Positions 44,170 to 54,296 of a DNA stretch of 64,000 bases are shown piece by piece. Where the stretch lies: the NCBI RefSeq assembly GCF_000526155.1, contig NZ_JAFN01000001.1, positions 330,824 through 394,823 on the forward strand. The letters run 5' to 3'. Below the pieces are notes generated by a model. It was not told the origin of the DNA. It made no database searches and saw only the letters and a program-made list of their open reading frames with translations. The DNA comes from Deferrisoma camini S3R1. GTDB lineage: Bacteria; Desulfobacterota; Deferrisomatia; Deferrisomatales; Deferrisomataceae. Position 1 is the stretch's first letter, and every line of letters starts with the position of its first letter. Position numbers and translations under genes: made by a program.

Positions 44170-45897
44170 ATGGGGTGGAGGTTCGTCTGCCGAGGCCCGG
44201 GGCGAAAGTGGTTTGCCCTGGGCCTCGTCTTGTGTACGGCGTGGAGCGCCGGCGCCGCCATGCGCACCCTGCCCCGGGGCCGCACCCAGGGGTCCGAGGC
44301 CGTCCGCCGGGCCGTGGCCGCGCCCACCGAGGACGGCCGCCTCGAGGCGTTGATCGGGGTGCTCGAGGGCGAGGACATCCCGGCCGCGCTCGAGGCCATG
44401 GAGCTGCTGTACCAGATGGGCCCCCGGGCCGTGCCCCGGCTGGTGTCGGAGATGCGGCGCACCCGCAACAACTGGCTCATCGGGGCCACCCTGGTCCGGA
44501 TGGGGGCCGAGGCCGTGACGCCCCTGATCGAGATCCTCGAGGAGGCGGACGAGCCCACCACCATCGACTGCATCTACCTCCTCGGAGAGATCCAGGATCG
44601 CCGCGCCGTGCCCACCCTGATCCGGTACCTGGACGACCCCCGGGACGACGTGCGGCGGTACGCGGTCACCGCGCTGCTGCAGATCGGGGGCCCCCGGGCG
44701 GTGGAGGCCGTCCTGGGCCGGCTGGTCCGGGAGGACAAGGGGCTCTCCGGCATGATCGTGGAGGCCCTGCTCCGGTACGGCCGGGACAACGCCGAGCCCG
44801 TGATCCAGGCCCTCCAGAGCCCCGACCCCCGGGTGCGGGAGGAAGCGGCCTACCTGCTCGGCGGCCTGGGGGATCTGAGGGCCGTGGACCCCCTGGTGGG
44901 GGCCTTGGCCGACGAGGACCCGCGGGTCCGCAAGAACGCGGCGTTCTCCCTGGGCAAGCTGGCGGAGAACCTGGACGACGCCGCGTGGGTGGCGGACGCC
45001 CTCGCGGACAGGCTGGGCGACGACGACGAGCAGGTCGCCGAAACGGCCCGGGCGGCGCTGGTGCGGTTCGGGAAGACCGCGGTGGAGCGCCTGGTGGAGC
45101 TGTGCCGCACCGGGCCGCCCGCCGTCAAGGTGCGGGCGCTCAACGTCCTGCGCGACATCGGCGACCCCCGCGCCGAGAAGGTGATGATCGAGCTGCTCGA
45201 CCATCCCGTGCGGGCCGTGCGGATCGCGGCCGTGGCGGGGCTGGTGGCCGTGGGCACGGCCCGGGCCGTGGAACCCCTGCTCCAGGCCCTGCGCGACGAG
45301 GACCTGAGGTGGTTCGCCGGCCTGGCCCTGGAGCGGGTGGGGGCGGAGAAGCCCGAGCTGTTCTTCTCCGCGAGCCCCAACGACCCCACCATGAGCCTTC
45401 GGTTCCAGATCCTCCAGCGCCTGGGCACGGCGGTGGTTCCGTTCCTGGAGGAGGAGCTGCGTGCCGACAACCCGGGCCGCAAGGCTGCCGCGTGCTGGGT
45501 GCTCGGCGAGATCGGGGACCCGGCGGCCGCGCCGGACCTGGCCGGGGTCCTCGACGACCCCCGGGTGGGGTGGCTCGCGGCGCGGGCCCTGGCCAAGCTG
45601 GGGGAGGCGGGCTGCAAGGCGCTGTTGGATGCCCTGGAGGCGGGCCGGGGCGAGCGGGCCGCCCTCCATGCGGTCGAGGGCCTGGCCCTGTGCGACACCG
45701 ACGAGGCCTGGGACGCGGTGGAGGGGGCCGTGTCGGCCGGCCTCCCCCGGCAGGCCCGGGTGCGGGCCGCGGTGCTCGTGTCGCGCTACGGAGACCCGGT
45801 CCGGGTGGACCGGGTCCGCGAGTACCTGAACACCGAGGGCCAGGACCTGTGGCCGGAGGTCGAGGCGGCCCTCCGGGCCGAGAAACAGGTGAGGTAG
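44170..45897 (+). CDS. Exported HEAT-repeat protein
   Basis: 575 residues with a signal peptide (WFALGLVLCTAWSAGA) followed by an almost continuous array of ~31-residue HEAT/PBS-lyase-type repeats (units such as DPRVREEAAYLLGGLGDLRAV). Such solenoids are protein-binding scaffolds. Position right after the TlpA-cytochrome genes (35-nt gap) suggests it organises or matures periplasmic partners. No catalytic motif is seen. Confidence 0.88.
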   Translation: MGWRFVCRGPGRKWFALGLVLCTAWSAGAAMRTLPRGRTQGSEAVRRAVAAPTEDGRLEALIGVLEGEDIPAALEAMELLYQMGPRAVPRLVSEMRRTRNNWLIGATLVRMGAEAVTPLIEILEEADEPTTIDCIYLLGEIQDRRAVPTLIRYLDDPRDDVRRYAVTALLQIGGPRAVEAVLGRLVREDKGLSGMIVEALLRYGRDNAEPVIQALQSPDPRVREEAAYLLGGLGDLRAVDPLVGALADEDPRVRKNAAFSLGKLAENLDDAAWVADALADRLGDDDEQVAETARAALVRFGKTAVERLVELCRTGPPAVKVRALNVLRDIGDPRAEKVMIELLDHPVRAVRIAAVAGLVAVGTARAVEPLLQALRDEDLRWFAGLALERVGAEKPELFFSASPNDPTMSLRFQILQRLGTAVVPFLEEELRADNPGRKAAACWVLGEIGDPAAAPDLAGVLDDPRVGWLAARALAKLGEAGCKALLDALEAGRGERAALHAVEGLALCDTDEAWDAVEGAVSAGLPRQARVRAAVLVSRYGDPVRVDRVREYLNTEGQDLWPEVEAALRAEKQVR

Positions 45898-46058
45898 GCT
45901 AGGAAGGCCGGGAGGCTGCTGTCAAAGCTTGGATGGGCGAGGGGCCGCCCCGCGTAGGAGCGACCTCCTGGTCACGTTCCCCGGCCGGAAGGCCTCGTGT
46001 CATGTCGTTTCCACCGGCGACCAACGACTAACGACCGCAGTTACGGAAAGGAACTTCT
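45896..46058. other. Gap before the UDP-sugar genes
   Basis: Holds AGGCTAGG octamer remnants (45896-45915), a CGTAGGAGCGACCTCCTGGTC palindrome-like sequence (about 45953-45973) resembling REP elements, and GACCAACGACTAACGACCG heptamers (46019-46037). No gene. Confidence 0.5.
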
Positions 46059-47387
<1,329 letters not shown>

Positions 47388-47474
47388 CGGGTGGGCCCGC
47401 GCGCCCCTTCCGTCTCTTTTGTCCCTGATGTCCCTTTCGGCTGCTTCCGGCAGCACAGAAACCGAGGAGATCCC

Positions 47475-48413
47475 ATGGCAACGTTTCTGGTCACCGGCGT
47501 GGCCGGCTTCATCGGGTCGAACCTGGCCGAGGCCCTGCTCGCCCAAGGCCACCGGGTGCGGGGGCTCGACAACTTCCTGACCGGGAAGCCGGAGAACCTT
47601 CGGGGCCTGGACGGCCTGGAGTTCGTCGAGGGCGACGTGCGGGACCCCACGGCCTGCCGGAGGGCCTGCGAGGGGGTGGAGTTCGTGCTCCACGAGGCGG
47701 CCCTGGGCTCGGTGCCCCGCAGCATCGAGGACCCGGGCCTGTCCAACGAGTGCAACGTGACCGGCACCCTGAACCTCCTGGTGGCGGCCCGGGAGGCCGG
47801 CGTGCGCCGGTTCGTGTTCGCGGCGAGCTCGTCGGCTTACGGCGACACCCCCACCCTCCCCAAGGTGGAGGACATGGTGCCCCAGCCCTTGAGCCCCTAC
47901 GCGCTGACCAAGCTGGCGGGCGAGGAGTACTGCCGGCTGTTCTTCGAGCTCTACGGGCTCGAGACCGTGAGCCTGCGGTACTTCAACGTGTTCGGCAAGC
48001 GCCAGGACCCGTTCAGCACCTACGCCGCCGTGATTCCCAAGTTCGTGTCGGCGCTGCTCAAGGGGGAGCCGCCCGAGATCTACGGCGACGGCGAGCAGAC
48101 CCGCGATTTCACCTACATCGCCGACGTGGTCCAGGCCAACCTGCGGGCCTGCGAGGCGTCGCGGGAGGCCTGCGGAAAGGTGTACAACGTGGCCTACGGC
48201 GAGAGGATCAGCCTCAACGATCTGTACCGGGAGATCGCGGGGCTGCTGGGCTGTGACCTCGAGCCGCGATACGGGCCGCCGAGGCCGGGGGACGTGAAGC
48301 ACAGCCTGGCCGACATCTCCCGGGCTCGGGAGCTTCTGGGGTACGAGCCTGCCTACGACGTGCGGCGGGGCCTCGCGGAGGCGATCGCCTGGTACCGGGA
48401 GAACCTGGGGTAG
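47475..48413 (+). CDS. NAD-dependent sugar epimerase (WbpP/TviC type)
   Basis: 312-residue short-chain dehydrogenase-type epimerase: GVAGFIGSN nucleotide motif (residues 8-16), ASSSAYGDTPTLPK and the catalytic Tyr142-x3-Lys146 (SPYALTKLAGEEY). The segment HEAALGSVPRSIEDP with Ser rather than a bulky residue is typical of 4-epimerases accepting N-acetylhexosamines. Works with the dehydrogenase upstream. Confidence 0.92.
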   Translation: MATFLVTGVAGFIGSNLAEALLAQGHRVRGLDNFLTGKPENLRGLDGLEFVEGDVRDPTACRRACEGVEFVLHEAALGSVPRSIEDPGLSNECNVTGTLNLLVAAREAGVRRFVFAASSSAYGDTPTLPKVEDMVPQPLSPYALTKLAGEEYCRLFFELYGLETVSLRYFNVFGKRQDPFSTYAAVIPKFVSALLKGEPPEIYGDGEQTRDFTYIADVVQANLRACEASREACGKVYNVAYGERISLNDLYREIAGLLGCDLEPRYGPPRPGDVKHSLADISRARELLGYEPAYDVRRGLAEAIAWYRENLG

Positions 48414-48503
48414 GGGGCTACCCCGTCGACGCTCAACTCTCCGGGGCGGCCTGCCGATACCTTTCACCATAAATGCCGTGCGGTAGGAGGGGGAAACGCT
48501 CCG

Positions 48504-51059
48504 ATGAACCCGACCCGCATCCTCGTGTGGGGGCTCGAGCCCCGAGCCCGCAGGGCAGCCGACGAGCTGGGGCGGTCCGATCCGGACCTGGTGGTCGGAG
48601 CGTGCGGAGCGGACGCCCGGCCGGGCGCGGACTTCGACCCCAAAGCCTGGGACGCGGTGCTGCTGGTGGCCCCGGACAACGACTGCCGGTCGGTGGAGCG
48701 GTTCGTCCTGGCCCTGCAGGACGTCACCCCGGACCTGCCGATCTTTCTCCTCTGCCCCAAGGCCTTCGACTCGGCCTGCGAGGTCCACCGGGCCCAGGCG
48801 GACTTCGTGGCCCCCTGCGCCCACGTGGTGTGCATCGACCGGGTGGCCGGCGCGGCCCGCCGGGCCTTGTCGGCCCGGGCGGACCGGGTGGGCCGGGTGC
48901 GGGCCGAGCAGCGGTACCAGGAGCTTTTCGAGCGGGTCCCGATCGGCCTGTTCCAACGCCGGCCCGACGGCACCTTCCTGGACCTGAACCCGGCCATGGC
49001 CGAGATCCTGGGGTGCTTCAGCCGCGAGGAGCTCCTCGGAAGGCGGGTGGACGACTTCTACCTGGACCCGTCCGATCGGGAGCGGTTCGAGGCCGAGCTC
49101 GAGGCCCGAGACGAGGTGCGCGACTGGACGGTGCGGATCCGGCGGGCCGACGGCCGGCCGAGCTGGGTGTCGGTGAACGCCCGGGCCGTGCGGGACGAGA
49201 AGGGCCGGCTGCTCTACATCGAGGGCGCGACCCGGTGCATCGACGAGCGGGTTTCCGCGCGCCAGAGCCTGGAGCGCAGCGAGGCCCGGTACCGCAGCCT
49301 GGCCGACGCGGCCCGCGAAGCCATCTTCGTGCACGACGGTCAACGGATCCTCGATGCGAATAGGGCGGCGGAGGAGGCACTCGGATACAGCCGGGAGGAG
49401 CTCCTGGCCCTCAACCCCCTGGACCTGATCGCCCCGGAGGACCGGGACATGGTCCGAGGCCGGATCCAGGCCGGGTTCGTGGGCGAGTACGAGGCACGGG
49501 GGCTCCGCAAGGACGGCAGCGTGTTCTGGGGGAGCCTGCGGGTGGGGCCGTTCGACTGGATGGGGAAGAGGGTCCGGATTGCGGTGGTCCAGGATATCAC
49601 GGCCTACAAGGAGGCCGTGGAGGCGGCCGAGGCGGCCCACCGCCGGCTGCAGAACCTGATGGACGCCGTGCCCGTGGGCCTGGTGCTGGCCACGGGCCCC
49701 GGCCGGGTGCTGACCTCGAACCGGGCCGGCCGCGAGGCCCTCGAGGCCCTGGGCGCCGACCCGCACGGTGAGGTCCGGCAGGTGGGGGGGCGGCTGTTGG
49801 CCGAGCTCCTGACCCCGGACGGGTCCGAGGTGGAGCTGCGCTCCCCCGACCACAGCCGGTGGTACGTGCTGAGCACCCACCCGATCGAGACCGGTTCCCA
49901 GGGGGTGCTGTGGGCCCTGGTGCTCCGCGACGTGACCGAGGAACGCCGGCTCCGGGAGCAGGCCGCCCACCAGAACCGCCTGGCCGCGGTGGGGCAGCTG
50001 GCCGCCGGCATCGCCCACGACTTCAACAACCTATTGCTGGCCATCACCGGGTACGCCGAGCTGGCCTCCCAGGAGAAGGGATTGTCCGAGAAGGCCCGGG
50101 CCCGGCTCGACGACCTGGTGCGGGTGGGGTTCCGGGCCGCCGACCTGGTGCGGCAGGTGCTCGACTTCAGCCGGGGTACCGGCTCGGAGAAGGTGCCCCT
50201 GAACCTGGTTCCCCTGGTCAAAGAGACGGCCAAGATGCTGGAGCGCACCCTGCCCGACGAGATCCGGGTGGTCACCCGCCTGGACGGCACCGACGTGAGG
50301 GTGGTGGGGTCGGCGGTGGAGATCCAGCAGGTGCTCATGAACCTGGCGCTGAACGCCCGCGACGCCATGCCCCGGGGCGGCACCCTCACCCTGAGCCTGC
50401 GCACGCTTTCCTCCGGCCGGGGGCCGGGCTGGGCCGAGATCGCGGTGAGCGACACGGGCGCCGGCATCCCCCCCGAGGTCCGGGAGCGGGTGTTCGAGCC
50501 GTTCTTCACCACCAAGGAGACGGGGCGGGGAACCGGGCTGGGCCTCGCGCAGGTGGCCGGCATCGTGAACCAGCACGGCGGCCGTGTGGATTTGGAGAGC
50601 GAGCCGGGCCGTGGCACCACGGTGCGTGTGTTTCTGCCGCTGCGGACTGCCCGCCCGTCTACCCTCAAGAGCGAAGCCGAGGTGGTCCCACGGGGCAGGG
50701 GCGAGCGGGTGCTGGTGGTGGACGACGATCCGGCCGTGTGCGAGATCACGGCGGCCCTCGTCGAGAGCCTGGGGTACCGGGTGGAGACCGCGGCCGACGG
50801 CCGAGAGGCGATCGAACGGGTGGAGGCGGGGGGGATCGACCTGGTGCTCAGCGACGTCTCCATGCCTCACATGGGGGGATTAGAGCTGTTACGGGCCCTT
50901 CGGGACCGAAACCGTACCCTTCCGGTGGTGTTGTTGAGCGGGTTTGCCGAGCCCGAGGACCTCGGGCCCGAGGTGCCGTTCCTGCGCAAGCCCCCCACCC
51001 GCCGGGCCCTGGGCCAGCTGCTGGCCCGGGAGGTGAGGCGGGGCGGAAACCACGGGTGA
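48504..51059 (+). CDS. Hybrid PAS sensor histidine kinase with C-terminal receiver
   Basis: 851 residues: an N-terminal receiver-like or Rossmann-like region (1-130) without recognisable phospho-acceptor, three PAS domains (about 140-255, 262-375, 380-480), a HisKA domain with His505 (AAGIAHDFNN), an HATPase domain (NLALNARDAMPRGG, DTGAGIPPEVRERVFEPFFTTK, GTGLGL) and a C-terminal receiver with Asp784 (LVLSDVSMPHMGG). No membrane segments, so it senses a cytoplasmic signal. Followed by a receiver protein, a CheC-like phosphatase, a PAS protein and a second kinase, which together look like one phosphorelay. Confidence 0.92.
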   Translation: MNPTRILVWGLEPRARRAADELGRSDPDLVVGACGADARPGADFDPKAWDAVLLVAPDNDCRSVERFVLALQDVTPDLPIFLLCPKAFDSACEVHRAQADFVAPCAHVVCIDRVAGAARRALSARADRVGRVRAEQRYQELFERVPIGLFQRRPDGTFLDLNPAMAEILGCFSREELLGRRVDDFYLDPSDRERFEAELEARDEVRDWTVRIRRADGRPSWVSVNARAVRDEKGRLLYIEGATRCIDERVSARQSLERSEARYRSLADAAREAIFVHDGQRILDANRAAEEALGYSREELLALNPLDLIAPEDRDMVRGRIQAGFVGEYEARGLRKDGSVFWGSLRVGPFDWMGKRVRIAVVQDITAYKEAVEAAEAAHRRLQNLMDAVPVGLVLATGPGRVLTSNRAGREALEALGADPHGEVRQVGGRLLAELLTPDGSEVELRSPDHSRWYVLSTHPIETGSQGVLWALVLRDVTEERRLREQAAHQNRLAAVGQLAAGIAHDFNNLLLAITGYAELASQEKGLSEKARARLDDLVRVGFRAADLVRQVLDFSRGTGSEKVPLNLVPLVKETAKMLERTLPDEIRVVTRLDGTDVRVVGSAVEIQQVLMNLALNARDAMPRGGTLTLSLRTLSSGRGPGWAEIAVSDTGAGIPPEVRERVFEPFFTTKETGRGTGLGLAQVAGIVNQHGGRVDLESEPGRGTTVRVFLPLRTARPSTLKSEAEVVPRGRGERVLVVDDDPAVCEITAALVESLGYRVETAADGREAIERVEAGGIDLVLSDVSMPHMGGLELLRALRDRNRTLPVVLLSGFAEPEDLGPEVPFLRKPPTRRALGQLLAREVRRGGNHG

Positions 51060-51108
51060 GAAGCGAGTTCGGGGCGCAAGGACCCATTCATCCACAAGGA
51101 GCCAAACC

Positions 51109-51507
51109 ATGCCGAGGGTTCTGATCGTGGACGACTCCGCCTGGGCCCGGGCCCTGGCCCGCCAGGTGGTGGAGGGGATCGGGGTCCCGGCCCTGGAGGT
51201 CCGCGAGGCCGCAGACGGGGTGGGGGCCCTGGAGGCGATGACCGTGGACCCGCCGGACCTGGTGGTGCTCGATCTGGTCCTGCCCGGCATGCACGGCGAC
51301 GAGGTGCTTCGCCAGGCCCGGGAGGCCGGGTTCCGCGGCAAGGTGGTGGTGCTCACGGCCGACGTGCAGGACGCCACCCGCGCGGCCATGGACGAGCTGG
51401 GGGTGGATGGGTTCGTGACCAAGCCTTTGGTGGGCGACGCGGCCGAGGCCCTGGCGGACCACCTGCGGCGCCATCTCGAGGCGCGGGGAGCCCAGGGCCA
51501 TGGTTGA
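51109..51507 (+). CDS. Stand-alone response regulator receiver
   Basis: 132-residue single receiver domain with acidic pocket VDDS, phospho-acceptor Asp55 (VVLDLVLPGMHG), Thr in VVLTAD and Lys in VTKPL. No output domain, so it probably shuttles phosphate or works by binding. Its end overlaps the CheC-like gene by 8 nt, pointing to that phosphatase as its partner. Confidence 0.93.
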   Translation: MPRVLIVDDSAWARALARQVVEGIGVPALEVREAADGVGALEAMTVDPPDLVVLDLVLPGMHGDEVLRQAREAGFRGKVVVLTADVQDATRAAMDELGVDGFVTKPLVGDAAEALADHLRRHLEARGAQGHG

Positions 51508-52132
51508 GTTCTCGGCGCGCCAGAAGGACGTCCTGACCGAGGTGGTGAACCTGGGTATGGGCCGGGCCGCGGCGAGCCTGTCCCGGCTCACCGGCGACCG
51601 GATCCTGCTGGAGGTGCCCCGGGTCGAGGTCCTGTCCCTGGCCCAGCTCGACGAGCACCTAGGTGAGGTGGCGGACCAGGAGGTGTGCAGCGTGCTCCAG
51701 GTGTTCGAGGGGGAGGTGGCGGGCGACGCCATCCTGTTCCTGCCCTTGCCGAGCGCCCGCAACCTCCTGGAACTGCTGGTGGGCCGGCCCATGGCCCTGG
51801 CGCGGTTCTCCGAGCTGGAGCAGGCAGCGCTGATGGAGGTGGGAAACATCGTGATCAACGCCTGCCTTGGTAGCCTGGCGAACCTCCTGAAGACCCGGTT
51901 CTCGTTCCTCGTGCCCCACGTGGCCGTGCAGAGCCTCCGGCCCATGCTTCGGGGGGACGGCCGCGGCGACGACCCGGACCGGATCTGCCTGTTGGTGGAG
52001 AGCCGGTTCCGGGTGAAGAGCCGGGCCGTGGACGGGTACCTGGCCATCGTGGTGGGGGTGGACTCGGCCCGGGCGCTGGCCTCGGCCGTGGACCGGCTGC
52101 TGACCGCCACCGTGGGGAGCTGGGCGACATGA
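51500..52132 (+). CDS. CheC-family protein phosphatase
   Basis: 210 residues with the two CheC phosphatase motifs: KDVLTEVVNLGMGRAAASLS near residue 9 and LMEVGNIVINACLGSLAN near residue 110, each with the E-x2-N pair that dephosphorylates receivers. No chemotaxis gene is nearby, so it is likely to reset the adjacent receiver rather than CheY of a flagellar system. Its stop overlaps the next start (ATGA). Confidence 0.9.
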   Translation: MVEFSARQKDVLTEVVNLGMGRAAASLSRLTGDRILLEVPRVEVLSLAQLDEHLGEVADQEVCSVLQVFEGEVAGDAILFLPLPSARNLLELLVGRPMALARFSELEQAALMEVGNIVINACLGSLANLLKTRFSFLVPHVAVQSLRPMLRGDGRGDDPDRICLLVESRFRVKSRAVDGYLAIVVGVDSARALASAVDRLLTATVGSWAT

Positions 52133-52656
52133 GGGGCCGGGCCGAACTGTGGGAGCAGGTGGTGGAGCACCTGGACGCCGGCATCGTGCTCGTGGACCCG
52201 GCACTGACGGTGACCTACTGGAACCCCTGGATGGCCCGCACCACGGGGCTTCCGGCCGAGGCGGTGGAAGGGCGGTTTCTCGGGGAGAGGTTCCCCCATT
52301 TGTCGGAGGGCGGCACGCTGGACCGGCTGCGGAGCGTGGTGGAGCAGGGGGTGCCGGCCACGTTCAGCCACGCGTTCCACCGGGCGTTGTTCCGCCCCCA
52401 GGGGCCCCTGGCCGACGACGACGCCCCTCGGTACCAGGAGGTCAAGAGCCTGCCCCTGCGAACGGGGAGCGAGATCGAGGGCGCCGCGCTCCTGGTGTAC
52501 GACGTCACGGCCCTGGCCCTGCGGGAGTTCGCCCTGTCCGAGGCGGCCCGGCAGCTGCGGGTGCTGCGGGAGGAGATGGCGTCCATGCGGGAGGAGATGA
52601 GCCTGCGGGCCCCCTCGATCGACAAGATCCTTGCCCTGCTGGAGGGCACGCCGTGA
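52129..52656 (+). CDS. PAS-domain protein without output domain
   Basis: 175 residues: one PAS domain (HLDAGIVLVDPALTVTYWNPW, TTGLPAEAVEGR) and a C-terminal coiled coil (LRVLREEMASMREEMS). It has no kinase or DNA-binding domain. Its PAS domain resembles the first PAS of the kinase encoded next, suggesting a tandem duplication or a separate sensor subunit. Start ATGA and stop GTGA overlap both neighbours. Confidence 0.85.
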   Translation: MRGRAELWEQVVEHLDAGIVLVDPALTVTYWNPWMARTTGLPAEAVEGRFLGERFPHLSEGGTLDRLRSVVEQGVPATFSHAFHRALFRPQGPLADDDAPRYQEVKSLPLRTGSEIEGAALLVYDVTALALREFALSEAARQLRVLREEMASMREEMSLRAPSIDKILALLEGTP

Positions 52657-54152
52657 GACCCGACCCCACCGGTGAGCACACCGCGCGCCTGATCGTGGAG
52701 GGCGCCGGGGTGGGCCTGGTGCTCCTGGACTCCGAGCTTCGGGTCCGGGCGTGGAACGCGTGGATCGCCCGGGCCTCGGGCATCGAGACCGGGGCCGCGC
52801 TGGGCCGGCCCCTCGCCGAGGTGGTGCCGACCTTCTTCGAGGGCCACGAGCCCGAGCTCGAGGAGGTGGCGGGAACGGGCGGATACCGGTTCCTGTCGGC
52901 CCTGCTCCACCCGGAGCTCCTGCCGCTGCGCGAGCCGGACGGCTCGTACCTGGTCCACGACGTGCTCCTGAGCCCCGTGGAGGCCTCCGGCGAGCGGCGA
53001 TGGGTGCTCCTGACCGTGCGCTCGGTGGCCGAGCACGTGCGGGCCTACCGGGACCTGGAGCGGCTGTTCACCCAGGTGGCCGAGGGCAAGCGCGTGTGGG
53101 AGGCCACCTTCGATGCGGTGGGGGAGCTGATCTGGGTGGTGGATCCCGCAGGACTCGTGCTGCGGGCCAACCGGGCCGTGGCCCGGAGGGCCGGCCGGCC
53201 GTTCTCAGAGATCGTGGGCCGGCCGTGCGGGGAGGTGTTCGGGGTGCCCGACTGCGACGCGTGCCTGGCCGCCACCCCGGACGGGGGGGAGGGGATCGCG
53301 CGGTGCCTGGGCCCGGACCATCGGTTCGCGGTGTACCCCGTGGGCGACGGAAACCGGGTGTGCGTGGCTGTGGACCTCTCGCCGATCCGGCGGGCCTGGG
53401 CCCAGGCGGCCCGGGCCGAGAAGACCTTCTCCCTGGTGCGGCTGGTGGCCGGTGCGGCCCACGAGCTCAACAACCCCCTCTCGGCCATCGCGGGCGCGGC
53501 CGAGGTGGCGTTGTTGACCTGTGAGGACCCCGGGCTGCGCCGGAAGCTCGAGATCATCAACGAGCAGGCCCACCGGGCCGCGGGGATCCTGCGGCGGCTG
53601 CAGGAGTTCGCCCGGCTCCGGCCCGGGGGGAGGGAGCCGGTGGACCTGGGGGGGGTGTGCGCCCGGGTGCTCTCGGGGGTGAGCGTTCCCGAGGGCGTGC
53701 GGGTGGTGCGGGACTGCCCCCCGGGGGGGCTGCCCCGGGTGATGGGGCAGGCCGACCGGCTGGAGTCGCTGCTCGCCGCCCTGCTGGACAACGCCCTGCG
53801 GGCCGTGGGCAAGTGCGGGGAGGTCTGGATCCGCGGCCGGCACGACTCCGAGTCCGACCATGTGGAGGTGCGGGTCGAGGACACGGGCCCGGGGTTCCCG
53901 CCCGAGGCGCTCCCTCGGGTGTTTGACCCCTTCTTCACCACCCGGGAGGTAGGCCAGGGCGCGGGCCTGGGGTTGTCGGAGTGCCAGGGCATCGTGGCCG
54001 ACCACGGCGGGACCATCGAGGCGGCGAACCGTCCCGAGGGCGGGGCCCGGATCACGGTGCGCCTGCCCGTGCGCGGCTCCCGGCCGGGCGACCTGATTCC
54101 CCCGGTGGGGACCCAAGACCGGATGCCCGCTGGCCTTCCCACCTCCCACTGA
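52653..54152 (+). CDS. PAS sensor histidine kinase
   Basis: 499 residues: two PAS-like domains (about 10-135 and 150-255; the second carries cysteines in VPDCDACLAA), a HisKA domain with His270 (AGAAHELNNPLSA) and an HATPase domain (DNALRAVGKCGEVW, DTGPGFPPEALPRVFDPFF, GLGLSECQGIV). No receiver and no membrane segment. It is the last gene of the signalling operon and could phosphorylate the stand-alone receiver upstream. Confidence 0.92.
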   Translation: MRPDPTGEHTARLIVEGAGVGLVLLDSELRVRAWNAWIARASGIETGAALGRPLAEVVPTFFEGHEPELEEVAGTGGYRFLSALLHPELLPLREPDGSYLVHDVLLSPVEASGERRWVLLTVRSVAEHVRAYRDLERLFTQVAEGKRVWEATFDAVGELIWVVDPAGLVLRANRAVARRAGRPFSEIVGRPCGEVFGVPDCDACLAATPDGGEGIARCLGPDHRFAVYPVGDGNRVCVAVDLSPIRRAWAQAARAEKTFSLVRLVAGAAHELNNPLSAIAGAAEVALLTCEDPGLRRKLEIINEQAHRAAGILRRLQEFARLRPGGREPVDLGGVCARVLSGVSVPEGVRVVRDCPPGGLPRVMGQADRLESLLAALLDNALRAVGKCGEVWIRGRHDSESDHVEVRVEDTGPGFPPEALPRVFDPFFTTREVGQGAGLGLSECQGIVADHGGTIEAANRPEGGARITVRLPVRGSRPGDLIPPVGTQDRMPAGLPTSH

Positions 54153-54268
54153 TACCGAGTTGCGTCCAAACCGAGAGTTCTCGTGGGGCGGCGCAAGGGA
54201 CCTGAGGACCCGAGGGACGGAAAGGGGAGCCGGGAGCGAGCGTTCCAGCTTCCCAGCCTCCCAGCCTC
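54153..54268. repeat. Convergent gap with a 187-bp-element fragment and octamers
   Basis: Contains the left flank and left end of the 187-bp element (TTGCGTCCAAACCGAGAG, GGCGCAAGGGACCTG, about 54163-54203; compare 10588-10635) and then the start of a CCAGCCTC octamer array that continues into the methyltransferase gene (54246-54296). Confidence 0.65.
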
Positions 54269-54296
54269 CTAGCCTCCCAGCCTCTTAACCTCCCGG
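54246..54296 (-). repeat. CCAGCCTC/CTAGCCTC octamer array overlapping a gene end
   Basis: Six or so tandem octamers. Those from 54269 on encode the last residues (REVKRLGG) and the TAG stop of the methyltransferase on the minus strand. Confidence 0.8.
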
